Below are positions 44,701 through 53,376 of a stretch of DNA of 56,916 nt, in pieces. Made by a program: the position numbers and the translations under genes. The notes under the pieces are model-generated. The model was not told the DNA's origin. It saw only the letters and a program-made list of their open reading frames with translations, and did not search any database. Within the stretch, counting starts at the first letter, position 1; each line of letters begins with the position of its first letter. The DNA comes from Methylophaga sp. (lineage in GTDB: Bacteria > Pseudomonadota > Gammaproteobacteria > Nitrosococcales > Methylophagaceae), in assembly GCA_024636315.1 (NCBI GenBank), contig JAGXHJ010000050.1:1-56916 (forward strand). The letters are read 5' to 3'.

Positions 44701-47507
44701 CGTTGCTGTTCATTAAGGATAGCGCCGAATTCATAACGCTCCCGTAATGACTGGTCTAATTGGGTTGCAACCTCAGCTACAGCGATAACGTGGGCGATAT
44801 TAGCGCAGCCTTTTAGGGAGTGTGCCGCCCGCAATAGTTCTTTATCGATCGTAAAGTCTGATGTTGATTTATTCAGTGCTTGCTTGAATGTGGCAATGTG
44901 CTGAGTTGCCTCAAGATTGAATATTTGTTGCAACTCATCATCTTCGGATGGATGATTTTCTGTTTCTGTTTCTGTTTCTGTTTCTGTTTCTGTTTCTGTT
45001 TCTGTTTCTAATAAAAGAGTCGCGGTCTTAGTTAATTCCGTTGCGCGATCATTAGGGGCCATTTCACCCTGAGTAAAGTGAGTGAGTAAGTCGGGAATTA
45101 GCTGCGCACAGCTTGATATTAGGGGCGTTAGTTGTTCTGATATGGCTAGATTATTTTCTAAGATCTTATTGAGTAGATATTCGACGGCTTTTGCTAGGTC
45201 AGCAATGACATTGGCGCCTGCCATATAGCCACTTCCTTTTAGCGTGTGGAAATGACGACGAATTATAGCTAATACCTCAGTGTTGCCTTGGGCGTCCCAT
45301 TTAGGGATTAGTTGGTGCAGTTCGGCAAGTACTTCATTGGCTTCTTCAATAAATATTTCTGCAATTTCACTATCAATGCCATCGGCAAATTCAGGGGTGA
45401 AGATCATCGTTGGTGGGAAGTCGATTGATTGACTTTGGTCATTGTTAAGATCTTCAACACTGGTTTCGAATGGAGAAGTAGTCGTGATCGAAATTTCAGA
45501 AACTGGTTCAGCTTGTTGATTAATATAACGCTGAACACTGGTTTCCGATGGTGTAGTCGCTACCGAAGTTTCAGGAGCGATGGCTGCTAATTCTGTCTGT
45601 TGATTAATATAGCGCTGAACACCAGTTTCAGATGGTGTAGTCGCCACCGAAATTTCAGAAGCGTTGGCTACTAATTCTGTCTGATTGTTAATATAACGCT
45701 GAACACTGGTTTCCGATGGTGTAGTCGCTACCGAAATTTCAAAAGTGTTGGCTGCTAATTCTGTCTGTTGATTAATATAACGCTGAACACCTGTTATTGC
45801 TTGTACAGGCGTTAAACCAACTTCGCTGGTTGTTGATAAGGACGATTGTTCGCTGTGAGCATCATTGTCCGGCTTAGCTTGTTCGAAATTATCAAGGATG
45901 TCCTGAGCACCCTGTAATAATTGTGATTTTTCTGAGCCACGATGTTGCAGATTGTCCATGTATAGATCAGCGGCTACAATTATTTCGGCAAATAAGTTGA
46001 GCTCATGACTGGTGATGACTTGCTGTTCTAACTTCGTTTTTTCTATTTGGCGGGCTGTATTTTCAAATAAGTTTGCTGCCTCCTCTAGATTCAACATAGA
46101 GAGACTGCCGGCAATTAATTGTAATTGGCTCGAGATGTCTGACAATGACTGCGATGAGTATTCAGGATGTTCGACCAATAAAGACAGTGTTTCTTTAACG
46201 GTGATCAGCTCATGCTGACATTCAGTGATAACCGCTTGCTGAAGTTGGATATGACTATTCGAGTCATTGGGAGTGTTCTGTTTTTCTATTTGTAATAGAT
46301 TTTCGATGCGCAATAGATCGTTTGCCAGCGCCATCAGCTGATCGTCATTGGGTGCTTGTTGTTGATTGGCTAAGTCTTGGAATTGTTGAGCTTGGTTTTG
46401 TAATAATGTGCTGACGACATGTTCTTCTAACAATTGCAGTGTATTAGACATGCTCGATAATTGTTCAATAAGTGTTTTTGTAATATCGGGCGAGTACTGG
46501 TCATTTAGCTCTAGTCGATCAGTGTGTTCTTTTATCTCTTGAAGTTGCAGTAATAGTTCTGCATTAACTTCAGACAATGCGTTGCCAGAAAAGCTATAAA
46601 TTTTTTGATGTTGAACCTGATTAAAAAAATCTAGGTTAAACGCTTTTTTTAAGGAGTTTACATATTTACCATCGCTGGTGGAATGAGCAACGTGTAGTAA
46701 TAAGCTGTGCACTAATTCTTTAGGAAATACAGATATGAGGTGCTTTTCATCCTGATTAGCAAATAACTTGATTGATTGATTTAGGGTGCCGATTCTAATT
46801 TTAGTATCTGGTGTCGTAGCGATGCCATTATCTAAAATGGCCTCAATCACACCTTCGGCAGCCCACCACAGAATGATCGTGCGTTCTTGAATGCAGCTAA
46901 GACGCAAATATTGCACAATTTTAGCCATTCTTTGTAGGCTAGTAAGATCATTTGTTTTAAACCAGTTCAATAATGAAACTTGAAAAACCTGACTAAGTTT
47001 ATCGGCAGGGATACCAATACTGGGTTTACTTTGGTGGGGGTTAGGACTGATGTCATCTGGTAATTGAATCGAAAGGGATGGCTTGAATAAGTCCTGTTCA
47101 TCAAGGACTGAGACACCTCGTGCGTCGCGTAACTCATTGATCGTTTCTATTAGTCGAAGGGGATGGTCTTGTAATGACGTGCCGATCAGTTTCAGATAAT
47201 TGGGTAACAGTAGGATGCTTTTCAGCAGGCTATCTTGGACTGGTGAAATGTCCGATATTTTTTTATCTCGAAGTGCAATAGCTGAGGCAAGCATTTCAGC
47301 CACCAGCCGTTGCGCACCCTCTAGGTTTAACATTTCCATTGTGCCGTTGACTTGATGTATTTGGGTAATACAAAGTGCTATAGCATTATCATCTTCGGGT
47401 GAATCAACAAAACGTGTTAGTGCTTGTAGGGCATCAGCTAAAGATCTTTGAACTTCATCCTGCACCCAAGCAAGAGCATCATAATTGCCACTAGTAGTCC
47501 GTGCCAT
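41799..47507 (-). CDS. chpA: Hybrid chemosensory histidine kinase ChpA/PilL-like
   Basis: This 1902-aa kinase contains several phosphotransfer domains and a receiver. Approximate order: a degenerate Hpt (HQVNGT near residue 50) and a helical region; an 84-bp-repeat linker (566-683); Hpt HTLKGSG (about 753); a Glu-Thr repeat linker (about 833-850); Hpt HSLKGCA (about 896); a degenerate Hpt-like segment (about 985-1050); Hpt HTIKGGA (about 1168). These are followed by CheA dimerisation, an HATPase domain (HILRNAIAHGIE, SDDGQGI, GRGVGMDVV; about 1475-1620), CheW and a C-terminal REC domain (LLDVEMPRMDG, K in MGKPYQ; 1776-1895). It would control pilus motors. Confidence 0.94.
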   Translation of the reverse strand: MARTTSGNYDALAWVQDEVQRSLADALQALTRFVDSPEDDNAIALCITQIHQVNGTMEMLNLEGAQRLVAEMLASAIALRDKKISDISPVQDSLLKSILLLPNYLKLIGTSLQDHPLRLIETINELRDARGVSVLDEQDLFKPSLSIQLPDDISPNPHQSKPSIGIPADKLSQVFQVSLLNWFKTNDLTSLQRMAKIVQYLRLSCIQERTIILWWAAEGVIEAILDNGIATTPDTKIRIGTLNQSIKLFANQDEKHLISVFPKELVHSLLLHVAHSTSDGKYVNSLKKAFNLDFFNQVQHQKIYSFSGNALSEVNAELLLQLQEIKEHTDRLELNDQYSPDITKTLIEQLSSMSNTLQLLEEHVVSTLLQNQAQQFQDLANQQQAPNDDQLMALANDLLRIENLLQIEKQNTPNDSNSHIQLQQAVITECQHELITVKETLSLLVEHPEYSSQSLSDISSQLQLIAGSLSMLNLEEAANLFENTARQIEKTKLEQQVITSHELNLFAEIIVAADLYMDNLQHRGSEKSQLLQGAQDILDNFEQAKPDNDAHSEQSSLSTTSEVGLTPVQAITGVQRYINQQTELAANTFEISVATTPSETSVQRYINNQTELVANASEISVATTPSETGVQRYINQQTELAAIAPETSVATTPSETSVQRYINQQAEPVSEISITTTSPFETSVEDLNNDQSQSIDFPPTMIFTPEFADGIDSEIAEIFIEEANEVLAELHQLIPKWDAQGNTEVLAIIRRHFHTLKGSGYMAGANVIADLAKAVEYLLNKILENNLAISEQLTPLISSCAQLIPDLLTHFTQGEMAPNDRATELTKTATLLLETETETETETETETETENHPSEDDELQQIFNLEATQHIATFKQALNKSTSDFTIDKELLRAAHSLKGCANIAHVIAVAEVATQLDQSLRERYEFGAILNEQQRDVLSSAINGLERYVEHIKSPQTNPTSDISTFSELLQQLLPTEDEKAQQQKLIDPDFLAVFIEESDELLSQYEEQIKQFKQNTTNPDDIKNTLKQILATLRDNAEILKLNTLSQLYQLLIVLTEHANSDNNDHLMLFELASEEINLQIENLLQNKPSPSINDFKQKLKISLSQATLVEPVVVSNELFSIPNEDPELLEAFTEECAELLASSGEAIKHWQKEPSAQDAVLQLQRDLHTIKGGARLAGITPIADLTHQIESLVFQITETAIDASPAFFDLLQRSQDRLADMQELLANQSSFNFAHDLITEIASFSQQTLAIPAQQIPTPETATTDSAPADSNNVPHHSHSDQIRVRTDLLDFLSNFAGEVNISRDRVGQQNSAIKQQLAEMESTLSRLQDQLRNLEIETETQILFRYDDELLKQESEFDPLELDRFSMIQQLSRGLTESVSDMHEISQSLELLVQESDGILLQQSRLSTDLQQGLMNTRLIPFEGLVPRFERIVRQTNAEVGKQSQLIIHGADRELDRTIIDRIVAPIEHILRNAIAHGIESADERRALGKNTIGTLTITIIREGSEILISLSDDGQGINIQKVREKALAQKLINPQNMPSDEDLIQLILSSGFSTADNVSQLAGRGVGMDVVSNEIRALKGRLSIQSIAGKSTTFNIRLPLTLSIMQALLVSTHEHQYAIPLAAVHAGDRIAVSAVKELLQQDGESVYEVNGDHYRFLPLSTLLDLPLILPDDPKVQLPLLLFRYGDMHIALLVDAINSNREIVLKSAGEQLGHIASITGATILGDGQVVFILDIPTLVETIDIGVASNQIELDSAESLTIAEDKPVEQTTPLAMVVDDSITMRKASSNLLKRHGFDVMTARDGMDGVVQLNEQTPDIILLDVEMPRMDGFEFATLLRNTEQYKHIPIIMITSRTGVKHRDRGMDIGVNAYMGKPYQELELIETMKNLLGTRYPHVDH
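44957..45009 (-). repeat. Hexanucleotide microsatellite in chpA encoding Glu-Thr repeats
   Basis: Eight perfect TTTCTG units (44957-45004) plus a partial ninth encode alternating Glu-Thr in a linker between two Hpt domains. Changes of whole units would keep the reading frame and only alter linker length. Confidence 0.95.
45457..45796 (-). repeat. 84-bp tandem repeat in chpA
   Basis: Three full 84-bp units start at 45516, 45600 and 45684, with a partial fourth at 45768 and a diverged partial unit on the left from about 45457. Each unit encodes 28 residues including SVQRYINQQTEL and VATTPSET, so the array is an in-frame linker repeat upstream of the first clear Hpt domain. Confidence 0.92.
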
Positions 47508-47578
47508 TTGTTACTCCGAAACAATGATGGGAAAAATATCTGTAATAAACAAAAATATCATGATATTGAAACTGGATG

Positions 47579-48841
47579 TTAAGGCAACTTAAAACCAGAA
47601 ACTGATTTACGCAGATCATTCGTTAGTTCTAATAAGCGACCGATAGAAGCTGCACTTTCATAGGTTCCCGTAGAAGTCTGCATCGTTATCTCTTGTATCA
47701 CGTTCATGCTGTCCGAGGTACTGATAGCGGCTTTAGCTTGTTGCTTAGCTGCATTTGAGATGTTATCAATTAACGCCGCTAACTGGTTTGATACGGTTTC
47801 AATTTGTTCGAGTGAAGTACCGGCATCTTGAGATAATTTTGCCCCTAAAACTACCCCGGTAGTACTCTTTTCCATTGAACTTATTGCTTCATTGGTATCG
47901 CTTTGGATCGTTCTCACGATGGCTTCAATTTGTTTTGTTGCTTTACTTGACCGTTCAGCTAAGCGTTGTACTTCATCGGCAACAACCGCAAAACCTCGAC
48001 CAGCTTCGCCAGCCATGGTGGCTTGGATGGCGGCATTTAGTGACAAAATATTGGTTTGTTCCGCGATGTCATTAATAAGCTCAACGATATCACCGATTTC
48101 TTGTGAACTTTCACCCAAGCGTTTAATCCGTTTTGAGGTTTCCTGAATATGTTCGCGGATAGTGTCCATACCTGTGATGGCTTTTTTCACCGCCACATTA
48201 CCTTCAGTGGCTAGTTTTACAGATTGTTTAGCAACGTCTGATGATTGGCTGGCATTTTGAGATACTTGCTCAATAGATCCCGCCATCTCGTTAATGGCAG
48301 TACTTACTTCGGTAATTTGCTGTGCTTGGTGCTCACTGGCATCGGTAAGATGTAATGAGGTTGCCTGTGTTTCTTGGGCGGCGGAAGCTACTTGTAATGT
48401 CGTGTTGTTAATATTTTCTACGAGATCACGTAAGGCATCGATGGTGTAGTTGACCGAGTCGGCAATCGCCCCTGTAATATCTTCTGTTACGGTGGCTGAT
48501 GCAGTGAGGTCACCATCGGCAAGATCACCCATTTCATCAAGTAATTGTAAGATTGCATCTTGATTATGGCGATTTTGTGTTTCCATCGTATCTAGTGCGG
48601 TACTGATTGTTTTATGCGGCTGATAACTCAAGCGAAGTAGCATGAAAATGGTGAGTATCAGCGACACCGCAATACCAGCAGAAAATATCAAACTATTTGG
48701 ATGAATTTGTTGGTACTGATTGGTGGCAAGTAGCCAGATTCCGGCTAAGGTTATACTAATAAATGCGATAGCAAATATTAAGTTGATTAAATTGTTTTTC
48801 GCAACTAAAGCGGAAAGAAAAAGCTTGCTTGTTGGATTCAT
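47579..48841 (-). CDS. pilJ: PilJ-like methyl-accepting chemotaxis protein lacking a sensor domain
   Basis: A 420-aa membrane chemoreceptor. Two membrane helices (about residues 18-38 and 50-70) are separated by only about a dozen residues, so there is no periplasmic ligand domain. A HAMP-like segment follows (about 75-140), then the signalling coiled coil with the hairpin tip [33 protein letters not shown] split around residue 265-295. The [13 protein letters not shown] variant is typical of PilJ. It is flanked by pilI and chpA. Pseudomonas PilJ is much longer (about 680 aa). Confidence 0.9.
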   Translation of the reverse strand: MNPTSKLFLSALVAKNNLINLIFAIAFISITLAGIWLLATNQYQQIHPNSLIFSAGIAVSLILTIFMLLRLSYQPHKTISTALDTMETQNRHNQDAILQLLDEMGDLADGDLTASATVTEDITGAIADSVNYTIDALRDLVENINNTTLQVASAAQETQATSLHLTDASEHQAQQITEVSTAINEMAGSIEQVSQNASQSSDVAKQSVKLATEGNVAVKKAITGMDTIREHIQETSKRIKRLGESSQEIGDIVELINDIAEQTNILSLNAAIQATMAGEAGRGFAVVADEVQRLAERSSKATKQIEAIVRTIQSDTNEAISSMEKSTTGVVLGAKLSQDAGTSLEQIETVSNQLAALIDNISNAAKQQAKAAISTSDSMNVIQEITMQTSTGTYESAASIGRLLELTNDLRKSVSGFKLP

Positions 48842-48864
48842 AAAGATTGTCCTAAACCAGAGTG

Positions 48865-49413
48865 TTATGCCGCCGCATTTAAAAATCGTTGATCAGCTGC
48901 GAGCTTGTTAAAACTAAAGATATCCCAGTGCATGTCCTGTTGGCTTATGCTACCCGTTATGTAAGGTGAGATAGCTGTATCGCTGATGGCACTTTTGGAT
49001 TTAGGCTCATGTTGGAAATGTTTTAAGCCAAAAACCTCATCGAGTAATAAGCCGGCGTATAGCTGAGAATTATTAGTGACAACGATACGACTACGCTTAT
49101 TTACTTTTGTCGCCTCACCATATAGAAAATATTTGAGGTCAAACAGGGGTAATAATTCACCACGTAGATTAGCAATACCAAAAACCCAAGGTTGGGCGCG
49201 AGGTACGGGGCTAATTTGTGAAGGTACAATGAATACTTCTCGTGCTTCCTGCAATGGAATAAGTAAGTTTTCTTGTGCGATTCTAAAGCCGATTGCTGTC
49301 CATGTGCCATGAAATGAGTCTAACTGAGAAGCATTGGCGGCACTTTGCAGACTACGTTGCTGGATATCGCGCAGTAGTGAAATTACATCTGCAGGACAAA
49401 AGGCGTTATTCAC
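48865..49413 (-). CDS. pilI: CheW-like coupling protein PilI
   Basis: A 182-aa CheW-domain adaptor with the [30 protein letters not shown] core typical of PilI (split here by position, about residues 68-97). It would link the PilJ receptor to the ChpA kinase. The start is GTG 49413, overlapping the pilH stop by four bases (GTGA). Confidence 0.9.
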   Translation of the reverse strand: MNNAFCPADVISLLRDIQQRSLQSAANASQLDSFHGTWTAIGFRIAQENLLIPLQEAREVFIVPSQISPVPRAQPWVFGIANLRGELLPLFDLKYFLYGEATKVNKRSRIVVTNNSQLYAGLLLDEVFGLKHFQHEPKSKSAISDTAISPYITGSISQQDMHWDIFSFNKLAADQRFLNAAA

Positions 49414-49790
49414 GAAGTTGCAGTCGGAGTAGATAGAAGCGTGTTGATTTCAGTGAGTAACTGGTCTTCATTAACCGGTTTACATATATAGCCTTTCGCC
49501 CCTTGTCTAAATCCCCATAATTTATCCGTTTCCTGGTTTTTGGATGAAACGATAATAATCGGGATATTAAGCGTTTCAGGATCTTTGCTTAGACGGCGAG
49601 TCGCTTGAAAGCCATTTAAATTAGGCATGACCACATCCATAATAATAAGGTCTGGTTTTTTACTTAAGGCCAACTCAATTGCTTGTAAACCGTCTTCAGC
49701 GGTAATAACTTGATGATTATGTTTTTCCAACATCTTTTTGATGACAAAAAGTTCAGTTGGTGAGTCATCTGCAATCAGGATAAGAGCCAT
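49410..49790 (-). CDS. pilH: Response regulator PilH
   Basis: A 126-aa single-domain CheY-like receiver. The acidic pocket is ADDS (D8-D9 region), the phospho-acceptor Asp is in IIMDVVMPNLNGF near residue 52, Thr/Ser in IIVSSK and the conserved Lys in CKPVN. Its position second in pilG-pilH and the short CheY-like build support PilH, which in Pseudomonas acts on retraction/phosphate-sink control. It follows pilG by five bases. Confidence 0.9.
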   Translation of the reverse strand: MALILIADDSPTELFVIKKMLEKHNHQVITAEDGLQAIELALSKKPDLIIMDVVMPNLNGFQATRRLSKDPETLNIPIIIVSSKNQETDKLWGFRQGAKGYICKPVNEDQLLTEINTLLSTPTATS

Positions 49791-49795
49791 GGACG

Positions 49796-50203
49796 TTATG
49801 ATTCCTTAATTTTATTGATAAGGTGTGTACGAATAGCACCGAGAAGGTCTTCACGCGTAAAGGGTTTAGTTAAGTATTGCTCGGCACCAACGACGCGACC
49901 TTTTGCTCGATCAAACAGACCATCTTTGCTTGAAAGCATAATGATGGGCGTATTTTGAAATTTAGCGTTATTTTTTATCAATGAACAAGTTTGATAACCA
50001 TCAAGGCGGGGCATCATAATGTCGATGAATAGGATATCTGGATGTTGCGCGCTAATAATGGGCAAAGCTTCAAAGCCATTTTCAGCCGTAAGTACGTCAC
50101 AGCCCGCTTTTTTGAGCAGGGTTTCTGCTGTTCGACGAATAGTCTTACTATCGTCGATCACCATGACTTTTAAGCCGGAAAATTCACTTTGGACATCATT
50201 CAC
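49796..50203 (-). CDS. pilG: Response regulator PilG
   Basis: A 135-aa CheY-like receiver that begins the pilG-pilH-pilI-pilJ-chpA operon. The pocket is VIDDSKT (about residue 16), phospho-Asp in ILFIDIMMPRLDGY (near 56) and Lys in LTKPFTRED. PilG drives pilus extension in Pseudomonas. The start is GTG 50203. Confidence 0.9.
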   Translation of the reverse strand: MNDVQSEFSGLKVMVIDDSKTIRRTAETLLKKAGCDVLTAENGFEALPIISAQHPDILFIDIMMPRLDGYQTCSLIKNNAKFQNTPIIMLSSKDGLFDRAKGRVVGAEQYLTKPFTREDLLGAIRTHLINKIKES

Positions 50204-50442
50204 TCTAAAACATACCTATTATCTTAAATGCATGACAAAATAGTCAGACTAGGAAGATAACCCATTTTTTATTATCAGGCTAGTGGTCAGTCAATTTTAA
50301 TAAACTTAATTCTTGCCTAGCAGAGGGTTTACATAAGAAAATGAACGACCCACTTTCTTAAAGATAAAATATTGCTTTGATGACAATAGTCACGGATGAA
50401 TTTTCCATCGAAGTAGGTTTTTGCTAAATAGTAAGGATTATT

Positions 50443-51717
50443 ATGATTTCAGGTGTTCCACATTTAACAACAGCATTGAAAGGGCCTTTATTAAAGCTTG
50501 AGGCTCATTTATTGGCACACCAAGCCGAAGTTGAGTCTTGGTTACGCGAGCAATGGTTATTAACACCAGCTCCTTTTTATGCGTCTGTTGATCTCCGTAA
50601 TGCTGGCTTTAAGTTGGCACCTGTAGATACTAATTTATTTTCTGCCGGATTCAATAATCTTAACCCAGCCTTTATGCCTTTATGTATTCAAGCGGTGCAG
50701 TCGGCCGTTGAGCGGGCATGTCCTCGTGCGAGGAAAGTATTGATTGTGGCCGAAAATCATACGCGAAATTTATTTTATTTAGAAAGCCTTGAAACCCTAC
50801 GTCTTATTTTTGAAAAAGCAGGTCTTGAAGCGAGAATAGGTAGTTTGCGTGAAGATTTACTTGAAGCAACTTCGATCGACTTGCCTTCAGGAAATAGCTG
50901 TGTCATTGAGCCGTTATTACGGGTTGAAAACCGTATTGCAGTGGGCGATTTTTCGCCATGCCTCGTTCTATTAAATAATGATTTGTCAGCTGGAAGGCCG
51001 GCCATTCTGGAAGGGCTAGAACAAACATTGACCCCGCCTTTATCTGCTGGCTGGTCTAATCGCAAAAAATCTGACCATTTTTCACATTATCACGATGTAT
51101 CGCAAGCATTTGCTAAGCAGATAGGCATAGATCCTTGGTTGATTTCACCCTTGTCATTACAGTGTGGCGAGGTGAATTTTATGGAACGCTTAGGCAATGA
51201 ATGTTTAGCTAAAAATGTTGAGAATATGCTGGCGTCTATTCAACTGAAATATGATGAGTACGGAATTGATAAAGCCCCCTTTGTGGTTGTTAAGTCTGAT
51301 TCTGGCACATATGGCATGGGCATTATGATGGTGAAAAGTGCTGATGAAATTGTGAATTTGAATCGCAAACAACGCACCAAAATGTCCTCAGCAAAAGAAG
51401 GCATGAGTGTTGAGAATGTATTGATACAAGAAGGCGTTTATACCTTTGAAACATTAGGCGAGGAGAAGGCGGTAGCGGAACCTGTCATCTACATGATTGA
51501 TCATTTTGTTGTCGGTGGTTTCTATCGTGTACATACCGGACGGGGTGTTAATGAGAATTTAAATGCACCTGGTATGCACTTTGAGCCATTAGCTTTCGCT
51601 CAGCCTTGTAATTCGCCAGACAAATCAGAACAACCCGATGCGGAACCCAACCGCTTTTATGCATATGGTGTTATTGCACGTTTGGCGTTACTAGCTGCTG
51701 CCAGAGAATTAGCTTAA
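50443..51717 (+). CDS. gshA: Glutamate-cysteine ligase, ferrooxidans/proteobacterial type
   Basis: A 424-aa protein of the less common GshA family (the TIGR02049 type seen in acidithiobacilli and other proteobacteria), unrelated in sequence to the E. coli enzyme. It would make gamma-glutamylcysteine for glutathione synthesis. Recognisable segments are VDLRNAGFKLAPVDTNLFSAGFNN near residue 50, KSDSGTYGMGIM near 285 and YRVHTGRGVNENLNAPGM near 365. It is monocistronic, with an AGTAAGGA box before the ATG. No gshB is in the window. Confidence 0.85.
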   Translation: MISGVPHLTTALKGPLLKLEAHLLAHQAEVESWLREQWLLTPAPFYASVDLRNAGFKLAPVDTNLFSAGFNNLNPAFMPLCIQAVQSAVERACPRARKVLIVAENHTRNLFYLESLETLRLIFEKAGLEARIGSLREDLLEATSIDLPSGNSCVIEPLLRVENRIAVGDFSPCLVLLNNDLSAGRPAILEGLEQTLTPPLSAGWSNRKKSDHFSHYHDVSQAFAKQIGIDPWLISPLSLQCGEVNFMERLGNECLAKNVENMLASIQLKYDEYGIDKAPFVVVKSDSGTYGMGIMMVKSADEIVNLNRKQRTKMSSAKEGMSVENVLIQEGVYTFETLGEEKAVAEPVIYMIDHFVVGGFYRVHTGRGVNENLNAPGMHFEPLAFAQPCNSPDKSEQPDAEPNRFYAYGVIARLALLAAARELA

Positions 51718-51733
51718 AACACCAGATTAAAAT

Positions 51734-51775
51734 ATAAGCAGTTCACTTTAAGCTTACTTAAAGTGAACTGCTTAT
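51734..51775. terminator. Bidirectional terminator-like hairpin between gshA and the FIST gene
   Basis: ATAAGCAGTTCACTTTAA (51734-51751) and TTAAAGTGAACTGCTTAT (51758-51775) are perfect 18-bp arms around a 6-base loop. They lie between two convergent stops. No strong T-tract on the plus side; a short one (ATATTTTAAT) on the minus side. Confidence 0.7.
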
Positions 51776-51782
51776 GTGATAG

Positions 51783-52928
51783 CTAATTCATGTGCTCGCT
51801 TAAATAAGCGATAGTCATTGTTTGGTTATGTAGCATGCTTTCACCATCACGTTCGCCAGAGCAAATCTCACCATTTGAATAAAATCCTGTTATGCCGGTT
51901 TGTACGCCTAATAGACGTTGCACGGCAAAAACTTCGTCTGAAGCTTGTTCTTGCATGACTAATTTACGACCAACACAACTCACACAAATAGCCAGTGCCT
52001 TGTCATTGACGTTAATATCTTTACTTAAAATTTGGCGAGCAGCCTCACTGGCACCATTGACCAGTTGGTCATGGTCTGATTTTAGAAAACGTACGGTTGA
52101 ACCTTCATCGACATTACCTGCAAAGGTTAGACTATTATTTTTATCATCAATGCCTAACAGTGTTCTGATAACGGTAATTTTTTTATCCTCCGACATAATC
52201 GCGAACGGGAAGTTAAGCCCTGAAGCAGGTAAGGTATTGGCATAATAACCAATGTACATTTTGTATAAAGGTAGTGCCGGTTTGTTATCTAATTCAAACA
52301 CAACGTTTTTTAATGAACGGGTGATTTTGCGAGGAGGTCCATAAGGATTCCAGCCGCCTAGGGCACCACTAGTAACCACCGCATCTTTGCCATAAATACC
52401 TACGGCAATAACAACTTTGTCACGTACTTGGTCATTATTGAGCAGTAATGTTTGGGTGAATGCGGCATTGTCGCCAGCAAGACCGCCAGTGATCGGGGTT
52501 TCTGGTAATACTTCTTGTAAGCCTTCTACGAGCTCAGATCCATTAACATTTAAACCATCACTTAATACAAACACACCCTTGAGGTCATTTTGAGATAGTT
52601 CACTCGCAATTTGTGCTCCTAGTGCATGCGATTGCGCCATGCTGTTAATAGGTTTAATTACAAATTTGAGCAAGCTACGTTCCCAAAGCATGGCGGTAAT
52701 ATGAAGGCTATCATCATGTGCGCCATCTTCGGTGATCTCTCCAGAAGTAGTGCAACCAATTATTTGAGCATTGGGGTAGCGTTTTTGTAATTTATCCCCA
52801 AAGTTGCGCTCTTTAAATTTGTTGATCGACCCAAATACTAACACCCAGTTTGCTTCTGGCAATGGCGATGCTGAGGGCAACGACTTTAGGGTCATTTTTG
52901 ATGAAAGATGCTCTTGCTGAAACTTCAT
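51783..52928 (-). CDS. FIST N / FIST C domain sensory protein
   Basis: A 381-aa protein with the FIST N domain (about residues 25-220, including GCTTSGEI and GGLAGDNAAF) followed by FIST C (about 225-365, including CVGRKL and GFYSNGEI). FIST modules are predicted small-ligand, possibly amino-acid, sensors and are often fused to chemotaxis or two-component domains. Here the protein has no output domain or membrane helix, so it may act with partners such as the nearby chemosensory array (inference from distance only). Confidence 0.88.
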   Translation of the reverse strand: MKFQQEHLSSKMTLKSLPSASPLPEANWVLVFGSINKFKERNFGDKLQKRYPNAQIIGCTTSGEITEDGAHDDSLHITAMLWERSLLKFVIKPINSMAQSHALGAQIASELSQNDLKGVFVLSDGLNVNGSELVEGLQEVLPETPITGGLAGDNAAFTQTLLLNNDQVRDKVVIAVGIYGKDAVVTSGALGGWNPYGPPRKITRSLKNVVFELDNKPALPLYKMYIGYYANTLPASGLNFPFAIMSEDKKITVIRTLLGIDDKNNSLTFAGNVDEGSTVRFLKSDHDQLVNGASEAARQILSKDINVNDKALAICVSCVGRKLVMQEQASDEVFAVQRLLGVQTGITGFYSNGEICSGERDGESMLHNQTMTIAYLSEHMN

Positions 52929-53376
52929 GTTTACTTCTACCTAAATTGCCAGTGAAATATTCCCGAAACATAGTTGTGTTATGCATCGCCGAAATCGTTT
53001 ATGGATACTACCTCACTTTATTGACCTGGGGAAGACGAATAACAAAACCGCAACTCTTTAACGCTGTCGATTCAAAGAGAATAATCATAGGGAACCGTTT
53101 AATTCACCGCGTTTAGAAAGACCGTAGAAGTTAAAGTTTAATGGACCGTACTTCGCAAGTAAGGTGAGTGACAAGTAAGGGCGATAATTATTATGGTGGC
53201 ATGATATCAGGGATTGAACAATCTAGAAAAGTATGTTCTATTGTCGGTCGAGCTTATTTTTATTAAATTTAGGCTTGGCAAGTAACAGTTTTCAATATAG
53301 TGACAAAAATAAGCATTATGCAAATAGGGCTGTGTTGAAAATAACATTAACTTCATAATAATAAAGAGAGAAAATT
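52929..53376. other. 448-bp intergenic region before the DUF1097 gene
   Basis: No convincing coding frame; the + strand frame at 52850-53116 is mostly antisense to the FIST gene and has no homology I recognise. The right part is AT-rich and must contain the DUF1097 promoter. A TTGGCA/TATAGT pair (53275-53301) has a 15-bp spacer, so it is a weak candidate. Confidence 0.45.

Noticed and set aside
45457-45796. Tandem repeats considered as a CRISPR array
   Set aside because: Units are contiguous 84-bp coding repeats in frame with chpA, with no spacers and no cas genes nearby.
50209-50238. TTGTCA/TATGTT pair as a pilG promoter
   Set aside because: Transcription would start at or next to the GTG start codon, leaving no room for a ribosome binding site, and the spacer is 18 bp with a poor -10.
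52850-53116. 88-aa plus-strand frame spanning the FIST start and the intergenic region
   Set aside because: Mostly antisense to the FIST gene's 5' end, with no domain and no ribosome binding site.
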